Source: an uncultured Lachnospiraceae bacterium (GTDB lineage Bacteria; Bacillota; Clostridia; Lachnospirales; Lachnospiraceae). Taken from it: a stretch of DNA of 24,545 nt. The translations under genes and the position numbers were made by a program. Below are positions 15,214-22,735 of this stretch, in pieces. The stretch lies in assembly GCA_900554205.1 (NCBI GenBank), contig USGM01000041.1, forward strand, positions 1-24,545. The letters run 5' to 3'. A model generated the notes under the pieces. The model saw only the letters and a program-made list of their open reading frames with translations, did not search any database and was not told the DNA's origin. Each line of letters begins with the position of its first letter. Positions within the stretch are counted from its first letter, which is position 1.

Positions 15214-17565
15214 ATGAAATTCAGCAATGGATGTTGGCTGCAAAAGGAAGGCTGCAGCTGTTTCGCACCCGCAGAGGTTTATTTCACCAGAATCGAGGAG
15301 AAGAAGGTCACGATCTGTGCGCCGACGGCACATATTGTGACAAGGGGAGATACGCTCGGAGGCGTGAATCTCACACTGGAGATTACTTCTCCCGCGCCGG
15401 AGATTCTGAGAGTGCGCACCTATCACTATAAGGGACAGGTTGTAAGCACACCGTCCTTTGAGCTGGAGCTGCAGGAGGAGCTGCCGCTCAACGTGAAGGA
15501 CAGAGAGGACGAGATCAGCATCGCAAGCGGTTCTCTGACGCTCGTCATCACGAAGAAGAACTGGTCTATGACCTACTACCGCAACGGTGAGATGATTACA
15601 AGGAGCGCGGGGCGTGACCTTGCGCTGATGAAGACGGATTTCAGGGGCTTCGCCTATAATGAGACGGACGCGGAGGAGACCTATATGCGTCAGATGCTTT
15701 CCCTGTCTGTCGGAGAGCTGGTATACGGAACGGGCGAGAGATTTACACCCTTTGTGAAGAATGGACAGAGTATCGACATCTGGAACGCGGACGGCGGAAC
15801 CAGCACCGAACAGTCCTATAAAAATATTCCGTTCTTCATCACGAACAAGGGATACGGCGTTCTCGTAAACCATCCGGAGAAGGTCTCCATTGAGGTTGCC
15901 ACGGAGATGGTTACAAGAACCGAGTTTTCCGTGGAGGGTGGCTATCTGGATTACTTCCTTATCAACGGACCGTCCATGAAGGAGGTGCTGACACGCTACA
16001 CCGATCTGACAGGCAAGCCGTCCCTTCCGGCGCCGTGGACCTTTGGTCTCTGGCTTTCCACCTCGTTTACGACGAACTATGACGAGGCGACGGTCATGAG
16101 CTTCATTGACGGTATGCTCGACAGAGGGATTCCGCTTCGTACCTTCCATTTTGACTGCTTCTGGATGAAGGAGTTCCACTGGAGCGATTTCGTCTGGGAC
16201 AGCCGTGTTTTCCCCGATCCTGCGGGTCTGCTCAGGCGGATCAAGGCGAAGGGACTGAACATCTGTGTCTGGATCAACAGCTACATCGGACAGGAGTCCG
16301 CGATCTTTGACGAGGGCATGGAGAAGGGCTATTTCATCAGACGGACAAACGGTCAGGTATGGCAGTGGGATATGTGGCAGCCCGGTATGGCGATCGTAGA
16401 TTTCACGAATCCGGCGGCTTACAAGTGGTTCCAGGATAAGCTGGAGGTGCTGCTGGATATGGGCGTTGACTGCTTTAAGACGGATTTCGGCGAGAGAATA
16501 CCGTCGGAGGGCGTGGTCTATTACGACGGCTCCGACCCGAAAAAGATGCACAATTATTACACCTACCTCTACAACAAGTGCGTTTACGAGCTGCTGGAGC
16601 GCAAGAGAGGAAAGGGAGAGGCGGTACTCTTCGCGCGTTCCGCGACGGTCGGCGGACAGAAGTTCCCCGTTCACTGGGGCGGCGACTGCTGGTCCGATTA
16701 CGAGTCCATGGAGGAGAGCCTGCGCGGCGGTCTTTCCCTCATGATGAGCGGCTTCGGCTTCTGGGCGCATGACATCGGCGGCTTTGAGAATACCTCCACG
16801 GCAGATGTCTATAAGCGTTGGGTTGCATTCGGACTTTTGTCCTCCCATTCCAGACTTCACGGAAGCTCTTCTTACAGGGTGCCTTGGGTCTATGATGACG
16901 AGGCGGTCGATGTTGTAAGATTCTTTACAAGATTAAAGGCGAGACTGATGCCTTATCTTTACAAGACGGCAGTCGAGACCTCTGTGACCGGCGTACCCAC
17001 GATGAGAAGCATGGTGCTGGAGTACACGGAGGACAGAACCTGTCATTATGTGGATAAGCAGTATATGCTCGGTGACAACCTGCTTGTCGCGCCGATCTTC
17101 AACGACCAGAGCATGGCAGAATATTATCTGCCGGAGGGAACCTGGACGAACTTCTTCACCGGCGAGGAGAAAGAGGGCTGCGGCTGGTTCACGGAAAAGC
17201 ACAGCTACTTAAGCATTCCGCTGATGGTAAAGGAGAACTCCATCGTTGCTCTCGGCGCGCATGACGATAAGCCGGACTACGATTACGGCGATGGCGTGGA
17301 GCTGCGGATCTATGCGTTGAAGGACGGAAAGACCGCAGAGGCGATTGCCTACGGCATGGATCAGGCAGAGGAGCTTTCCGTCTTCGCAAAGAGAGAGGGC
17401 AGCCAGATCCATATCACCGTGAAGACCGACAAGCCGTACACAATCCGTCTTGTCAATGTAACCGCCGCCTCCGTTTCCGAGGGCGAGCTTCAGCACGACG
17501 GCAACGACACTGTGCTTCAGGGACGTAGCTTTTGTCACGAGGAGCGGTACACTGTCACGCTGTAG
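15214..17565 (+). CDS. yicI: GH31 alpha-xylosidase (YicI-like)
   Basis: This 783-residue cytoplasmic enzyme matches E. coli YicI along its whole length. The catalytic nucleophile is D424 in CFKTDFGERIP, and the acid/base is D491 in VHWGGDCWSDYESM. YicI-type signatures FHFDCFWMKEFHW, CVWINSYIGQ and HDIGGFENT are also present. It releases alpha-xylose from xyloglucan-derived oligosaccharides such as isoprimeverose. There is no signal peptide, so oligosaccharides must be imported, but no transporter gene is adjacent. The ATG follows AAGGGAAGGGGA. The last codons (17521-17559) resemble a fragment found again at 22496-22534. Confidence 0.95.
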   Translation: MKFSNGCWLQKEGCSCFAPAEVYFTRIEEKKVTICAPTAHIVTRGDTLGGVNLTLEITSPAPEILRVRTYHYKGQVVSTPSFELELQEELPLNVKDREDEISIASGSLTLVITKKNWSMTYYRNGEMITRSAGRDLALMKTDFRGFAYNETDAEETYMRQMLSLSVGELVYGTGERFTPFVKNGQSIDIWNADGGTSTEQSYKNIPFFITNKGYGVLVNHPEKVSIEVATEMVTRTEFSVEGGYLDYFLINGPSMKEVLTRYTDLTGKPSLPAPWTFGLWLSTSFTTNYDEATVMSFIDGMLDRGIPLRTFHFDCFWMKEFHWSDFVWDSRVFPDPAGLLRRIKAKGLNICVWINSYIGQESAIFDEGMEKGYFIRRTNGQVWQWDMWQPGMAIVDFTNPAAYKWFQDKLEVLLDMGVDCFKTDFGERIPSEGVVYYDGSDPKKMHNYYTYLYNKCVYELLERKRGKGEAVLFARSATVGGQKFPVHWGGDCWSDYESMEESLRGGLSLMMSGFGFWAHDIGGFENTSTADVYKRWVAFGLLSSHSRLHGSSSYRVPWVYDDEAVDVVRFFTRLKARLMPYLYKTAVETSVTGVPTMRSMVLEYTEDRTCHYVDKQYMLGDNLLVAPIFNDQSMAEYYLPEGTWTNFFTGEEKEGCGWFTEKHSYLSIPLMVKENSIVALGAHDDKPDYDYGDGVELRIYALKDGKTAEAIAYGMDQAEELSVFAKREGSQIHITVKTDKPYTIRLVNVTAASVSEGELQHDGNDTVLQGRSFCHEERYTVTL

Positions 17566-17590
17566 GGAACATAATGAATATAATTAGGAA

Positions 17591-17619
17591 TTGACAATGC
17601 AGACCACATGATGTAGTCT
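17591..17619 (+). promoter_or_regulatory. promoter of the M56 peptidase gene
   Basis: TTGACA (17591-17596), a 17-bp spacer and TAGTCT (17614-17619). The large dyad described next overlaps its -10 box. Confidence 0.5.
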
Positions 17620-17647
17620 AAAAGAGGAGACTATACTGTGTGGTCTG
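17600..17647. promoter_or_regulatory. large inverted repeat over the M56 promoter
   Basis: Two 20-bp arms (17600-17619 and 17628-17647) match at 16 of 20 positions around an 8-bp centre; the outer CAGACCACA and inner TAGTCT blocks are perfect. It could bind a BlaI/MecI-like repressor or form an RNA hairpin that ends GH31 transcription, although only TTT follows the stem. Confidence 0.5.
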
Positions 17648-17699
17648 TTTGCGTGAAGAGAACCTTGCCGCGTGAGGCGGCGGAACAGGAGAAATGAGC

Positions 17700-19052
17700 A
17701 TGTGGGATATTTTTCTGGAATTTTTCTACAGAAGCGTGTCAGCAGGCTGGATGATTCTGGCAGTGATACTGTTCAGGGCGGCGTTTCGAGAAATGCCAAA
17801 ATGGGTAAGGTGTGTGTTATGGGGATGTGTTGCGATCCGTCTGGTCTGTCCGTTTTCCCTTGAGAGTCCGGTCAGTCTGGTACCAGGGGCAGACGTTTTG
17901 CATTCTGTAATCGTTTCCGATTCCGCAGCCGGTAGATCGGTCACAGGCAGGATGACAGGCGTGGGCAATGTCATAAGTCCTGTTATGGAGAGTTTTTCCG
18001 TCAAGCCTGCGTCAGACAATGCGGTGCGGATCATAACATGGACAAATGCGGCAGGAATTGTCTGGTGCATCGGGGTGCTTGTCATGTTATGCAGCGCGAC
18101 GGTGAGCAGTCTCCGCGTCCGTCACACTGTGAGAGAAGCCGTTCGTGACAGGAACGATATTTATTTTTGTGATACCATTAAAACTCCTTTCATCCGTGGT
18201 TTTATCCGACCCCGTGTCTATCTGCCCTCCGGGCTGACGGCGACGGAGCTGTGCCATGTGCTCGCACATGAGGAGGCGCATTTGAAAAGACGGGATCAGC
18301 TTTGGAAACCTTTGGGGTTCCTGCTTCTGACCGTGTACTGGTTCCAGCCGGTCTGCTGGCTCGCCTATATTTTGTTTTGTAGGGACATTGAGCTTGCCTG
18401 CGATGAAAGGGTCATCAGGAGACTCAGCTTTGAAGAGAGACAGGACTATTCGAGGGCGCTGGTGAACTGCGGCCAGCAGAGAAGGCTGGTCAGCGTCTGT
18501 CCGCTTGCCTTCGGGGAAGTCGGCGTAAAGGCAAGGGTGAAGGAAATCCTGAATTACAGAAAACCGAGCCGGTGGATCGTGGTTATCGCGCTGATAGGCT
18601 GTGCTGTCATTGCTGTATGCTTCTGGACGAACCGTCCCGCCACGAATCCGGTGGAGGACACGGCTGGGGAGGAACGTGCGCCTGAGAGCAGTGAAGCTAT
18701 GACGGAAAATGTGACGGATTCCTTGCCGGAGGAGCCATATGTCATTAAAATGTACGAAGTGACACCGACGGAGAAATCGGATGGGGATCAGCAAGACGGT
18801 GTGGAGACAGTATATGTCCCCTACTACGAGATGAGTGATGGAACGTGGGCGACGGCGGATCATAGTTATAAGTACAGGCTGGAAATTTCAGGCAATCCCC
18901 GCAGCTCGTCCGCTATGACAATCACCTATATTGTTTTGAGCAATACGCAGGAGATTACCTTCGGGCAGGCGATGATGGCAAGCGGGCTGAGCAGCAATCT
19001 GGATGATTATTTTGCGCCGGAGGAGTCGGTCATCGTAGGGGTTATCTGGTGA
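17700..19052 (+). CDS. BlaR1/MecR1-like M56 membrane metallopeptidase
   Basis: This 450-residue protein has N-terminal membrane helices and then the M56 zinc site HEEAH (190-194), with ELACDERV downstream supplying a further ligand. A membrane helix near residue 300 leads to an extracellular tail of ~140 residues that is not a penicillin-binding domain, so the signal it senses is unlikely to be a classical beta-lactam and is unknown. BlaR1-type peptidases normally cleave a BlaI repressor encoded beside them; no such gene lies upstream here. I chose ATG 17700, 8 bp after AGGAG, rather than ATG 17694, which is only 2 bp from it. Confidence 0.85.
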   Translation: MWDIFLEFFYRSVSAGWMILAVILFRAAFREMPKWVRCVLWGCVAIRLVCPFSLESPVSLVPGADVLHSVIVSDSAAGRSVTGRMTGVGNVISPVMESFSVKPASDNAVRIITWTNAAGIVWCIGVLVMLCSATVSSLRVRHTVREAVRDRNDIYFCDTIKTPFIRGFIRPRVYLPSGLTATELCHVLAHEEAHLKRRDQLWKPLGFLLLTVYWFQPVCWLAYILFCRDIELACDERVIRRLSFEERQDYSRALVNCGQQRRLVSVCPLAFGEVGVKARVKEILNYRKPSRWIVVIALIGCAVIAVCFWTNRPATNPVEDTAGEERAPESSEAMTENVTDSLPEEPYVIKMYEVTPTEKSDGDQQDGVETVYVPYYEMSDGTWATADHSYKYRLEISGNPRSSSAMTITYIVLSNTQEITFGQAMMASGLSSNLDDYFAPEESVIVGVIW

Positions 19053-19086
19053 TTGTGAAATTGATCTGCGGGGGAGTTTGTATTAT

Positions 19087-19276
19087 GGGAAACAGCAGAG
19101 AAATGCATATTGACTTATTCTAAAAAACAAAATACAATACTTGACACATAACAAATGGTGTATATACACGGAATAGATTCAGCACGATGGGATAGGAGAT
19201 TGGCAAACAGGTGTATGCCTCTATGCTGCGTGTGCAGGGACCGGATGCGGAAATCATTAGCAGGGCATTGCGGAGG
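19087..19276 (+). pseudogene. decayed duplicate: end of an unknown gene plus internally deleted RpiB/LacAB gene
   Basis: This stretch repeats, in the same order, what surrounds the intact gene at 19977. First comes a short coding tail ending in EMHIDLF-stop (stop at 19121-19123), matching EMDIDFC-stop at 19889. Then comes an upstream region sharing AAAATACAATAC. Then, from about 19195, a segment matches 20443-20528 of the RpiB/LacAB gene, beginning GGAGATTGGCAAACAGG. The start region is joined directly to the 3' third, apparently at a shared AGGAG, and the frame is broken. Confidence 0.65.
19141..19168 (+). promoter_or_regulatory. promoter within the duplicated region
   Basis: TTGACA (19141-19146), a 16-bp spacer and TATACA (19163-19168). 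The corresponding place upstream of the intact RpiB gene has lost the -35 box. This promoter could now drive the membrane protein at 19302. Confidence 0.55.
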
Positions 19277-19301
19277 CATTCTTGCTGTTAAGGAGCATTA
19301 C

Positions 19302-19721
19302 ATGAGAATTTTAATAGTGATTATATCAGTTTTGTTGTGGTTGTGGTTTCTCGGTTGTACATTTACATGGCGATTTGGCAAGGTGCTGTTGGTCGAGGGG
19401 ATGGGAATAAAAAGCATTGAGTTTGCTGTGCTGGTGCTGTTTTCCATAGGAATTATTACTTACATGCTATGGGAACCGGTAGGTAGATGGGTTCTTATGG
19501 TTGAACTGGCATTATGGTTAATTGTGCAATTCTTTTGTCATGAGTATTTTACGATCTTTGGCGCAAGTGCAAAGAAGCTGGACAGTTACAACAGATGCTT
19601 TGAAGGTACGGTAAAGCTGTTTCCGGCAAGCAAAACACGCCTTGTCCCGGATCTTTATCATATTGTACTGCACATTCTTATTGCGATAGATTTGGTGCTG
19701 GTAATAGGGAGCCTGATATGA
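19302..19721 (+). CDS. small integral membrane protein, unknown function
   Basis: This 139-residue protein has four likely transmembrane helices: about 2-22 (ILIVIISVLLWLWFLGC), 37-55, 63-85 and 115-137. Between the third and fourth is a ~30-residue loop containing FGASAKKLDSYNRCFEG and a Lys/Arg-rich patch. I do not recognise the family. I chose ATG 19302, 6 bp after AAGGAG; the frame opens further upstream at 19155, but that part is translated pseudogene sequence. It sits between two copies of a duplicated segment. Confidence 0.7.
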   Translation: MRILIVIISVLLWLWFLGCTFTWRFGKVLLVEGMGIKSIEFAVLVLFSIGIITYMLWEPVGRWVLMVELALWLIVQFFCHEYFTIFGASAKKLDSYNRCFEGTVKLFPASKTRLVPDLYHIVLHILIAIDLVLVIGSLI

Positions 19722-19889
19722 TTGATACAGATTTAAAGCACATGAAGCACTTCCAGACTTGTTTGGGATTCTGGAAGCTACGGAGGAATACATAGCGGAC
19801 AGTGAATTGTGGAGCTGACAGTCGTAATGAATGGCAGAACTACCATTGTGGCAGGAAGCGGCAGCGAAATGGATATCGACTTTTGTTAA
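19722..19889 (+). pseudogene. remnant of an unknown gene upstream of RpiB/LacAB
   Basis: Two pieces of plausible coding sequence lie here in different frames. One includes HEALPDLFGILEATEEYIADSE up to a TGA. The other reads ELTVVMNGRTTIVAGSGSEM then DIDFC and a TAA at 19887-19889. The tail matches the one at 19087-19123, so this was once a gene and is now frameshifted and truncated. I do not recognise the family. Confidence 0.5.
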
Positions 19890-19976
19890 AATGTAAAATA
19901 CAATACGCGATACGCAACGTTCGATGCACATATGCGGAAATAGCGATACAAATGGGTGTAGAAAGGTCATTATCAG

Positions 19977-20615
19977 ATGAGAATAGGAGTCATTCAGGCA
20001 AGTTCACAGGCGGAAAAGAATCTGAGCCTGTACGAAGCTGTTGAGAATTGTGCCGGAGAGCATGAGGTGATAAACTTCGGATGTTTTGAAGGTGAAGAGG
20101 AGAACTATTCCTATATAGACATTTCGGTCGAGATCGGACTGCTGCTTACGAGCGGCGCAATCGATTTCGTTGTGACGGGCTGCTCGTCCGGACAGGGAAT
20201 GATGCTGGCGTGCAATAATATGCCGGGAGTGCTCTGTGGATATACGTCGACGCCACAGGATGCTTATCTGTTTGGCAGAATTAATAGCGGAAACGCGGTT
20301 TCCGTGCCACTGGGGCTGAATTACGGCTGGGCAGGAGAGATCAATCTCCGCTATATCATGGAAGCATTGTTCTCCGAACCGATGGGAACGGGATACCCGC
20401 CGGAGGAGGCAGAGCGCAAGAAAAGGGATGCAAGGCTGCTGAAGGAGATTGGCAAACAGGCGCATGTCTCTATGCTGCAGCTCATGCAAGAGTTGGATGC
20501 GGAAATCGTTAGAAGGGCATTACAGCGGCGAAATGTCGTGGATTACATTCTGCGGAATGGGTCTGATGCTGAAATCAGAAACTGGTTATTGACGAAATTA
20601 GGTATTTTAAAATGA
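19977..20615 (+). CDS. RpiB/LacA/LacB-family sugar-phosphate isomerase
   Basis: This 212-residue protein belongs to the RpiB/LacAB family. It has an N-terminal strand MRIGVIQASSQAEKN and the signature TGCSSGQGMMLACNN, in which C69 is placed like the catalytic cysteine. PGVLCGYTSTPQDAYLFGRINSGN follows, where the family recognises the sugar phosphate. The family isomerises ribose-5-P/ribulose-5-P, allose-6-P or galactose-6-P; the substrate here is not clear. A C-terminal extension of ~50 charged residues (from PPEEAERKKRDARLL) goes beyond the ~150-residue core. The ATG follows AGAAAGG by 10 bp. Part of its 3' end is duplicated at 19195-19276. Confidence 0.85.
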   Translation: MRIGVIQASSQAEKNLSLYEAVENCAGEHEVINFGCFEGEEENYSYIDISVEIGLLLTSGAIDFVVTGCSSGQGMMLACNNMPGVLCGYTSTPQDAYLFGRINSGNAVSVPLGLNYGWAGEINLRYIMEALFSEPMGTGYPPEEAERKKRDARLLKEIGKQAHVSMLQLMQELDAEIVRRALQRRNVVDYILRNGSDAEIRNWLLTKLGILK

Positions 20616-20651
20616 AAATGTATTTCGGAAAGGGAATATGGGAGAGGCAGA

Positions 20652-20921
20652 ATGAGAAAAGAAAAAGAGCCGGAGTGCTATGAAACCAAATATAAACATA
20701 AATTAAATATGCTGGAGCCGGGAACAGTCATGTTGAAGTGGATCGGAGGATTGGAACTGACTGGTTTCGGGCTTTTTTTATTTCAACTGAAAATTTCGGC
20801 ATATATTGCATTCGGACTTGGCGGAATGGTGTTCCTCGTGTTGCCGGTATTGCTTGCGATTGAAGCGCATCAGGACAGAGTACTAAATGAAATTGCCGCG
20901 CGGGAGATGAAAGAGGAGTAG
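20652..20921 (+). CDS. small two-helix membrane protein, hypothetical
   Basis: This 89-residue protein has a charged N-terminal segment (MRKEKEPECYETKYKHK), two hydrophobic helices at about 28-47 and 50-70, and an acidic C-terminal tail that can form a helix (DRVLNEIAAREMKEE). A GGGAGAGG binding site precedes the ATG. It lies 36 bp after the RpiB/LacAB gene and may be co-transcribed. The family is not recognised. Confidence 0.6.
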   Translation: MRKEKEPECYETKYKHKLNMLEPGTVMLKWIGGLELTGFGLFLFQLKISAYIAFGLGGMVFLVLPVLLAIEAHQDRVLNEIAAREMKEE

Positions 20922-20991
20922 AGAAAGTAAGCTCGTAAAGTATGCTATAGATTTTGCGGTACTTGCGGTAAACACTCGAAGGTATCTCTAG

Positions 20992-21297
20992 CTGACGGGA
21001 GTTTTGTTCGTGACGCTTATGACCATTGCTGATTCTCTGCCGTTTTGTTTCAACCATCGATATGTGCCGATGCATATGACGCCGTTTGGGTTTCTATATC
21101 CGCTCTGCGGGAGAGCGGATGAAAAGAACTGTTTCTTTCTTCGCTGTCTGCTGGCAGCAATGACACTCAGCCTGACGATTGAACTGCTCCAGCCGCTGAT
21201 CAACGACGCGCGGAGCGCTGATATTACAGATGTCATCACGAATACAGTGGGCGGGATGTACTTGCGGGAAGTGAAGGAGATGGGAAGCAGCAGGTAG
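20992..21297 (+). pseudogene. VanZ-like protein, 5'-damaged
   Basis: The frame encodes the core of a VanZ-like membrane protein: MTPFGFLYPLCGR, then MTLSLTIELLQPLINDARSADITDVITNTVGG, which corresponds to the family pattern of SIE-LQ and DI-D-I-N--G. The usual first membrane helix is cut by an in-frame TAG at 20989-20991, and no ATG with a binding site opens the rest (a TTG at 21004 is the first candidate). VanZ in other bacteria gives low-level teicoplanin resistance; many homologues have unknown roles. The last codons form the first unit of a 53-bp tandem repeat. Confidence 0.55.
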
Positions 21298-21535
21298 GGA
21301 TCGTGTAGGCGTACGTGCGGGAAGTGAGGGACGTGGGAAACCGCAGGTACGAATCGTGCAAGTGTACCTGTGGAAAGCGCGAGAGGTGGGAAATCGCAGG
21401 TACGAATCGGACAGGTGTACGTGCGGGAAGTGAGGGAAGCTGGAAACCGCAGGTAGGGATCAAGCAAATGTACGTGCGGAAAGTGAGGAAAGCGGGAAAC
21501 CGCAGGTACAGATTGGATAAGTGTACCTGCGGGGA
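21258..21535. repeat. 53-bp tandem repeat with internal stem-loops (about 5 copies)
   Basis: Units begin at 21258, 21311, 21364, 21417 and 21470, each exactly 53 bp, with a partial one at 21523. In the best copies the first ten bases (GTACCTGCGG-like) and bases 31-40 (CCGCAGGTAC) are inverted complements, giving a 10-bp stem and a 20-base loop, followed by a 13-base variable linker. The first unit overlaps the 3' end of the VanZ-like gene. Since 53 is not a multiple of 3, the array is unlikely to be coding. Confidence 0.9.
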
Positions 21536-21556
21536 AAAGCTTTGTCCCTGCTTCAA

Positions 21557-22434
21557 CTATGCGGTAGGTGCCTCATAGCTGACATTGACCTCGCTCCATT
21601 GTACCCAGACTGAGGTTCTTGCGCCGCCGTTGGAGATGAAAGAACGGATCTCGCACAAGGACCAGAGCTTTGTGACCGGATCCTGTTGGCGGATCTTTAT
21701 GCTGTGCGATTCCTGTGACTGGCTGTACATCAGATCGTCGAGCACTGTCCGTGTGGACACAATGGTGTTGTTATAGGTCTGTGATTCGATGGAGGTATTG
21801 TTATAAATTGTAATTCGTCGCATGTCGGTGAGGACATGGGCAGCTGTGTCTTTTGGAGCCACGCTGATTCGGACAGACGAGGTGGAAGTGTTCTGGTAGG
21901 TCAGAATCAAGCTTCCTAAAGGAATATTCAGCGTGCTGCCGGTGGCAGAGATGTCTACATGGTATTCATCAAGGGATTTGAACAGGTTCGGGGTTGTAAT
22001 ATCTTCTGTGGAGGTTTTGAAGTTTAGCTTATAGGTGAGGGGAGTGTCCTCTACAACAGTAATTTCAGGTGTCTCGCCGTTTTCACCTTTCGGTCCAGGG
22101 ATGCCCTGCTCGCCTTTTTCACCAGTGTCACCCTTCTCGCCCTTGTCGCCCTTCGGTCCCGGAATGCCCAACAGGCCCGGGATCGCCCTGCGGTCCGATA
22201 GGACCTCTATCTCCCTTAGGATCGATCGGCCCCGGATTTCCCTGAATACCCTGAAGCCCCATCTCACCGGTATCACCTTTCGGGCCGACGTCCCTGTTCG
22301 CCTCTCGGTCCCTGTTCTCCCCGTGGACCTTCCGGTCCCATAGGACCGGGTGGACCTTGTATTGTCACATAAGTGCCGCATGAGCCGCAACCATTGTTGC
22401 AGCAATTTCTGGAGTTATTATTTTGACAGTTCAT
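21557..22434 (-). pseudogene. collagen-like repeat surface/exosporium protein, two frameshifts
   Basis: From ATG 22434 (after AAGGAG) the protein starts with a Cys/Asn-rich head (MNCQNNNSRNCCNNGCGSCG) and enters Gly-X-Y repeats (GPPGPMGPEGPRGEQG). The frame shifts near 22283-22296 and again near 22176-22190; the G-X-Y pattern continues in each new frame, ending GIPGPKGDKGEKGDTGEKG. A ~180-residue non-collagen C-terminal domain follows in the last frame, to the TAG at 21557. As read, translation would stop after 53 residues at 22273. Homologues with this head-collagen-C-domain layout are spore or cell-surface glycoproteins (BclA-like). Phase variation, decay or sequence error are all possible. 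Confidence 0.75.
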
Positions 22435-22469
22435 AAAAATTCTCCTTACAGATTTGCTATATTTCTCTA

Positions 22470-22478
22470 TATAATATG
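22470..22478 (-). promoter_or_regulatory. possible sporulation-type -10 box of the collagen-like gene
   Basis: On the minus strand CATATTATA fits the sigma-E/sigma-K -10 pattern CATANNNTA, 35 bp upstream of the start codon. No convincing -35 element at the right distance was found, so this is weak. Confidence 0.25.
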
Positions 22479-22495
22479 CAGGAATGCTGCTAAAA

Positions 22496-22534
22496 GGACG
22501 TAGTTTTTGTCATGAGGAGCGGTACTTTGTCATG
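22496..22534 (+). repeat. fragment resembling the 3' end of the GH31 gene
   Basis: These 39 bases match 17521-17559, the final codons of the alpha-xylosidase gene, at 34 positions and in the same orientation. It would read GRSFCHEERYFVM, against GRSFCHEERYTVTL-stop. It lies in the 301-bp gap between the collagen-like gene and the GNAT gene. Confidence 0.65.
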
Positions 22535-22601
22535 ACCTGTTCACTGACGCTTTCGGAAATGTCGTAATTGATAATAAATGCATAGAAATAGCGAGAACTT
22601 A

Positions 22602-22610
22602 TGGTATAAT
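22602..22610 (+). promoter_or_regulatory. extended -10 promoter of the GNAT gene
   Basis: TGGTATAAT combines a TGn extension with a perfect TATAAT (22605-22610). No good -35 box is seen, which an extended -10 can tolerate. The predicted leader is about 120 bases. Confidence 0.6.
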
Positions 22611-22666
22611 AACCATGTTCCAAAGCAGAAAGCGTCCGAATGGACATCACAGAGAGGGTGGTTGTT

Positions 22667-22705
22667 ATGAAGATGAAATGTGTATGGAGGGTTCAAACTT
22701 TCTGA
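22667..22705 (+). CDS. possible 12-residue leader peptide
   Basis: An ATG with a GAGGGTGG binding site 5 bp upstream opens a 12-codon frame (MKMKCVWRVQTF) ending in TGA, between the promoter and the GNAT gene. It could be a regulatory upstream frame or the remains of a lost gene. Apart from this, the promoter and the GH31-like fragment, nothing else is seen in the 22435-22735 gap. Confidence 0.35.
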   Translation: MKMKCVWRVQTF

Positions 22706-22735
22706 CATTACAAATAATTTTCTGGAGAAAATAGA

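Noticed and set aside
15157..16860. Long open frame (567 codons) on the minus strand opposite the GH31 gene
   Set aside because: It is a by-product of codon bias in the overlapping gene, whose full-length match to YicI is unmistakable; the translation is His/Arg/Leu-rich and has no recognised motif.
19155..19301. N-terminal extension of the 139-residue membrane protein to an ATG at 19155
   Set aside because: The extension is translated from the RpiB relic in a different frame, and the ATG at 19302 has an ideal AAGGAG site.
21258..21535. 53-bp repeats considered as a CRISPR array
   Set aside because: Similarity covers the full 53-bp unit including the linker, there are no unique ~30-bp spacers, the first unit is coding sequence and no cas gene is present.
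20988..21556. Minus-strand and plus-strand repetitive open frames across the 53-bp array
   Set aside because: A 53-bp period changes frame at each unit, and the frames only stay open because of the base composition of the repeat.
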